Assembly (NCBI RefSeq): GCF_027257875.1 | Contig: NZ_JAPVQY010000026.1 | Location: 1-46,532, forward strand | Reading direction: 5' to 3' | Length of the DNA stretch: 46,532 nucleotides | Origin: Burkholderia sp. IMCC1007 | GTDB taxonomy: Bacteria > Pseudomonadota > Gammaproteobacteria > Burkholderiales > Burkholderiaceae | In this document: positions 44,143 through 46,532 of the stretch, piece after piece | How the letters are laid out: every line of letters begins with the position of its first letter | Position numbering within the stretch: the stretch's first letter is position 1 | Notes under the pieces: generated by a model | Seen by the model: only the letters and a program-made list of their open reading frames with translations | The model's database searches: none | What the model was told of the DNA's origin: nothing | Program-made: the position numbers and the translations under genes

Positions 44143-45105
44143 ATGAGCACGACGCTCGAGCAATCCGCCTTTGCCCCGCCCACCGGTGCCGACAACCGCA
44201 TGGGCCACCTCGACTGGCTCGAAGCCGAGTCGATCCACATCCTGCGCGAGCTCGTCGCCGAGTGCAGCAAGCCGGCGCTGTTGTTCTCGGGCGGCAAGGA
44301 TTCGGTCGTCGTGCTGCATCTGGCGCTGAAGGCGTTCGGCCTCGGCGCGAACCGCAAGACGACGCTGCCGTTCCCGCTCGTGCATATCGACACGGGCCAC
44401 AACTACGAGGAAGTGATCGACTTCCGCGATCGCCGCGCGCAAGAGCTCGGCGCCGAGCTGGTGGTCGGCCACGTCGAGGATTCGATCAAGCGCGGCACGG
44501 TCGTGCTGCGCCGCGAAACCGATTCGCGCAACGCCGCGCAGGCCGTCACGCTGCTCGAGACGATCGAACAGCACGGCTACACGGCGCTGATCGGCGGCGC
44601 GCGCCGCGACGAAGAGAAGGCGCGTGCGAAGGAGCGGATCTTCTCGTTCCGCGACGAATTCGGCCAGTGGGATCCGAAGGCGCAGCGCCCGGAACTGTGG
44701 AGCCTGTACAACGCGCGCCTGCACAACGGCGAGCATCTGCGCGTGTTCCCGATCTCGAACTGGACCGAGCTCGACGTGTGGCAGTACATCGCGCGCGAGA
44801 ACCTCGAACTGCCGTCGATCTACTACGCGCACCAGCGCGAGATCGTGCGCCGCAACGGGCTGCTCGTGCCGGTCACGCCGCTCACGCCGATGCGTGACGG
44901 CGAGACGAGCGAGCTTGCGCAGGTGCGCTTCCGCACGGTCGGCGACATCAGCTGCACGTGCCCGGTCGAGAGCGACGCGGACGACGTCGAGAAGATCATC
45001 GCCGAGACGGCGGTGACCGAGATCACCGAACGCGGCGCGACCCGGATGGACGATCAGGCATCCGAAGCCGCGATGGAACAGCGCAAGAAGCAAGGTTATT
45101 TCTGA
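44143..45105 (+). CDS. cysD: Sulfate adenylyltransferase subunit 2
   Basis: A 320-residue catalytic subunit that adenylates sulfate to APS. The PP-loop is LLFSGGKDSVVVLHLALKAF; LVHIDTGHNYEEVIDFRD and GGARRDEEKARAKERIFSF are further family blocks, and the tail GATRMDDQASEAAMEQRKK is standard. The start is ATG 44143, preceded by AGAAGGA about nine bases upstream; an upstream frame extension is not family-like. It works with CysN, 22 nt downstream. Confidence 0.97.
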   Translation: MSTTLEQSAFAPPTGADNRMGHLDWLEAESIHILRELVAECSKPALLFSGGKDSVVVLHLALKAFGLGANRKTTLPFPLVHIDTGHNYEEVIDFRDRRAQELGAELVVGHVEDSIKRGTVVLRRETDSRNAAQAVTLLETIEQHGYTALIGGARRDEEKARAKERIFSFRDEFGQWDPKAQRPELWSLYNARLHNGEHLRVFPISNWTELDVWQYIARENLELPSIYYAHQREIVRRNGLLVPVTPLTPMRDGETSELAQVRFRTVGDISCTCPVESDADDVEKIIAETAVTEITERGATRMDDQASEAAMEQRKKQGYF

Positions 45106-45127
45106 AGCACACGAGGACATTCACATC

Positions 45128-46444
45128 ATGAGCATCATCGAGAACACCGAAGACCTCGGCGTGTTGCGCTTCATCACCGCAGGCAGCGTCGACGACGGCA
45201 AGAGCACGCTGATCGGCCGCCTGCTGTACGACAGCAAGGCCGTGCTGTCCGACCAGCTGTCCGCGCTGTCGCGCGCGAAGAACAAGCGCACGGTCGGCGA
45301 CGAGCTCGACCTCGCGCTGCTGACGGACGGCCTCGAAGCCGAGCGCGAGCAGGGCATCACGATCGACGTCGCATACCGCTATTTCGCGACCGCGAAGCGC
45401 AAGTTCATCATCGCCGACACGCCTGGCCACGAGCAGTACACGCGCAACATGGTGACGGGCGCATCGACCGCGCATGCGGCGATCATCCTGGTCGACGCAA
45501 CGCGCATCACGGTCGAGAACGGCGTCGTGCAACTGCTGCCGCAGACCAAGCGCCACAGCGCGATCGTCAAGCTGCTCGGGCTGCAGCACGTGATCGTCGC
45601 GATCAACAAGATGGACCTCGTCGACTACAGCGAAGCGCGCTTCAACGAAATTCGCGACGCGTACGTCGCGCTCGCGAAGCAGCTCGGCCTGACCGACGTG
45701 CGCTTCGTGCCGGTGTCGGCACTCAAGGGCGACAACATCGTCGGCGCGAGCGAGCGCATGCCGTGGTATGCGGGCGAGCCGCTGCTGGACGTGCTCGAAT
45801 CGCTGCCCGTCGAGACGCAGGCGCATGACGCGCTGCGCTTCCCGGTGCAGTGGGTCGCGCGCCAGGACGGCAGCTCGGCCGACGACTTCCGCGGCTACAT
45901 GGGCCGGATCGAGTCGGGCGAGGTGAAGGTCGGCGATGAGATCGTCGTGCTGCCGTCGAACCGCACCGCCACGATCGCCGAGATCGTCGCGCCGGTGCCG
46001 GGCGGCACCGCATCGGTTGCGCACGCATTCGCGGGCCAGACGGTGACGATTCGTCTCGAGGAAGACGTCGACGTGTCGCGCGGCGACATGTTCGTCACGA
46101 CCGCCGAGCCGGTCGCGCCGGCGAAGAAGCTCGAGGCCGACCTGTGCTGGTTCGACGAGACGCCGCTGTCGCCGCAGCGCAAGTATCTGCTGAAGCAGAC
46201 CACGAGCACGGTGTTCGCGAAGATCGGTGCAGTCAAGGAAGTGCTCGACGTGCATACGCTGTCGCAGGCCACCGACCGTCAGGAACTGAAGATGAACGAC
46301 ATCGGCCGCGTGGCGCTGACGCTGCAGAAGCCGATCGTCTGCGACACGTACGACGCGCATCCGGGCACGGGCGCATTCGTGCTGATCGACGAGGCGACGC
46401 ACCACACGGTCGCCGCGGGCATGATCCGGGCGTTCTCGGCATAA
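45128..46444 (+). CDS. cysN: Sulfate adenylyltransferase subunit 1 (GTPase)
   Basis: A 438-residue EF-Tu-like GTPase whose hydrolysis drives sulfate activation by CysD. G1 is GSVDDGKSTLIGRL, the switch region EREQGITIDVAYRYF, G3 DTPGHEQYTRN and G4 NKMDLVDYSE. The protein ends at the CysN domain; there is no C-terminal CysC kinase fusion. GAGGACA precedes the ATG. It is the last gene in the window; a siroheme synthesis gene often follows in relatives, but the window ends first. Confidence 0.97.
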   Translation: MSIIENTEDLGVLRFITAGSVDDGKSTLIGRLLYDSKAVLSDQLSALSRAKNKRTVGDELDLALLTDGLEAEREQGITIDVAYRYFATAKRKFIIADTPGHEQYTRNMVTGASTAHAAIILVDATRITVENGVVQLLPQTKRHSAIVKLLGLQHVIVAINKMDLVDYSEARFNEIRDAYVALAKQLGLTDVRFVPVSALKGDNIVGASERMPWYAGEPLLDVLESLPVETQAHDALRFPVQWVARQDGSSADDFRGYMGRIESGEVKVGDEIVVLPSNRTATIAEIVAPVPGGTASVAHAFAGQTVTIRLEEDVDVSRGDMFVTTAEPVAPAKKLEADLCWFDETPLSPQRKYLLKQTTSTVFAKIGAVKEVLDVHTLSQATDRQELKMNDIGRVALTLQKPIVCDTYDAHPGTGAFVLIDEATHHTVAAGMIRAFSA

Positions 46445-46532
46445 CCGGCGTTGGGCGCCCCCCCCGCCGCGGCGCGCGCCCGGCGCCCGCCCCCCCGGGG
46501 CCACAAACCAACCGCCCAACCAGGGGCACGGT
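46445..46532. other. Window end with C/G homopolymer runs
   Basis: After the cysN stop the sequence has runs of eight and seven C and alternating CG blocks, then a CCAACC-rich tail. No feature can be supported. The texture is unlike other intergenic parts of the window and may be a low-quality contig end. Confidence 0.4.

Overview
The window is GC-rich DNA (roughly two thirds G+C by eye) with densely packed genes. Its gene content and order match the large chromosome of a Burkholderia, most likely of the B. cepacia complex. That assignment is inferred from recognisable protein families and clusters (ribF-ileS-lspA-coaBC-dut, cysI-DUF934-cysH-cysD-cysN, nadA-nadC facing nadB, livHMGF); no search was run. 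The window opens inside a multicopper oxidase gene and closes just past cysN in odd C/G-run sequence, so it looks like one contig of a draft assembly. It is mostly core-genome housekeeping. I see no prophage, insertion sequence, CRISPR array, toxin-antitoxin pair or secondary-metabolite cluster.

Layout. 1-2.3 kb: 3' part of a multicopper oxidase, then a cold-shock gene on the minus strand with its own promoter, long 5' leader and tandem terminators. 2.3-7.3 kb: clpS-clpA, an amino-acid permease and a four-fold repeated membrane protein. 7.4-13.6 kb: minus-strand cluster ribF, ileS, lspA, coaBC, dut. 13.7-17.0 kb: purN, an RsmB-like methyltransferase and an MscS channel. 17.3-22.5 kb: a fatty-acid desaturase, then the de novo NAD genes nadA-nadC facing nadB. 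22.7-24.1 kb: rpmG, rpmB and radC (minus). 24.2-25.7 kb: fkpB-ispH. 26-30.7 kb: a decayed livK-like gene followed by an intact livH-livM-livG-livF transporter. 30.8-38.5 kb: a mosaic of single genes including a 14/15-bp minisatellite, an argD-type aminotransferase behind a possible attenuator, a ferredoxin-linked reductase, rsuA, copC, DinB, two small proteins and a tRNA-Leu. 38.5-46.5 kb: an orphan binding protein, a CysB-type regulator and the divergent sulfate-assimilation operon.

How the genes work together. NadB makes iminoaspartate, NadA makes quinolinate and NadC makes nicotinate mononucleotide. CysD/CysN activate sulfate to APS, CysH (with the iron-sulfur cysteines of APS reductases) makes sulfite and CysI makes sulfide, presumably under CysB control. 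ClpS is the N-end-rule adaptor of ClpA. LspA processes lipoproteins, and one very small lipoprotein is encoded here.

Most interesting signals. (1) Upstream of the argD-type gene lie a promoter, a 27-codon Arg-rich reading frame, a hairpin over its stop codon and an intrinsic terminator, in the order expected of an attenuator. (2) The livK-like gene has lost much of its core while keeping an open frame. (3) A palindromic repeat-like sequence forms the N-terminus of nadC. (4) Several genes have a -10 box so close to the start codon that the mRNA would be leaderless. Nothing here can be shown to be a wholly new system from sequence alone.
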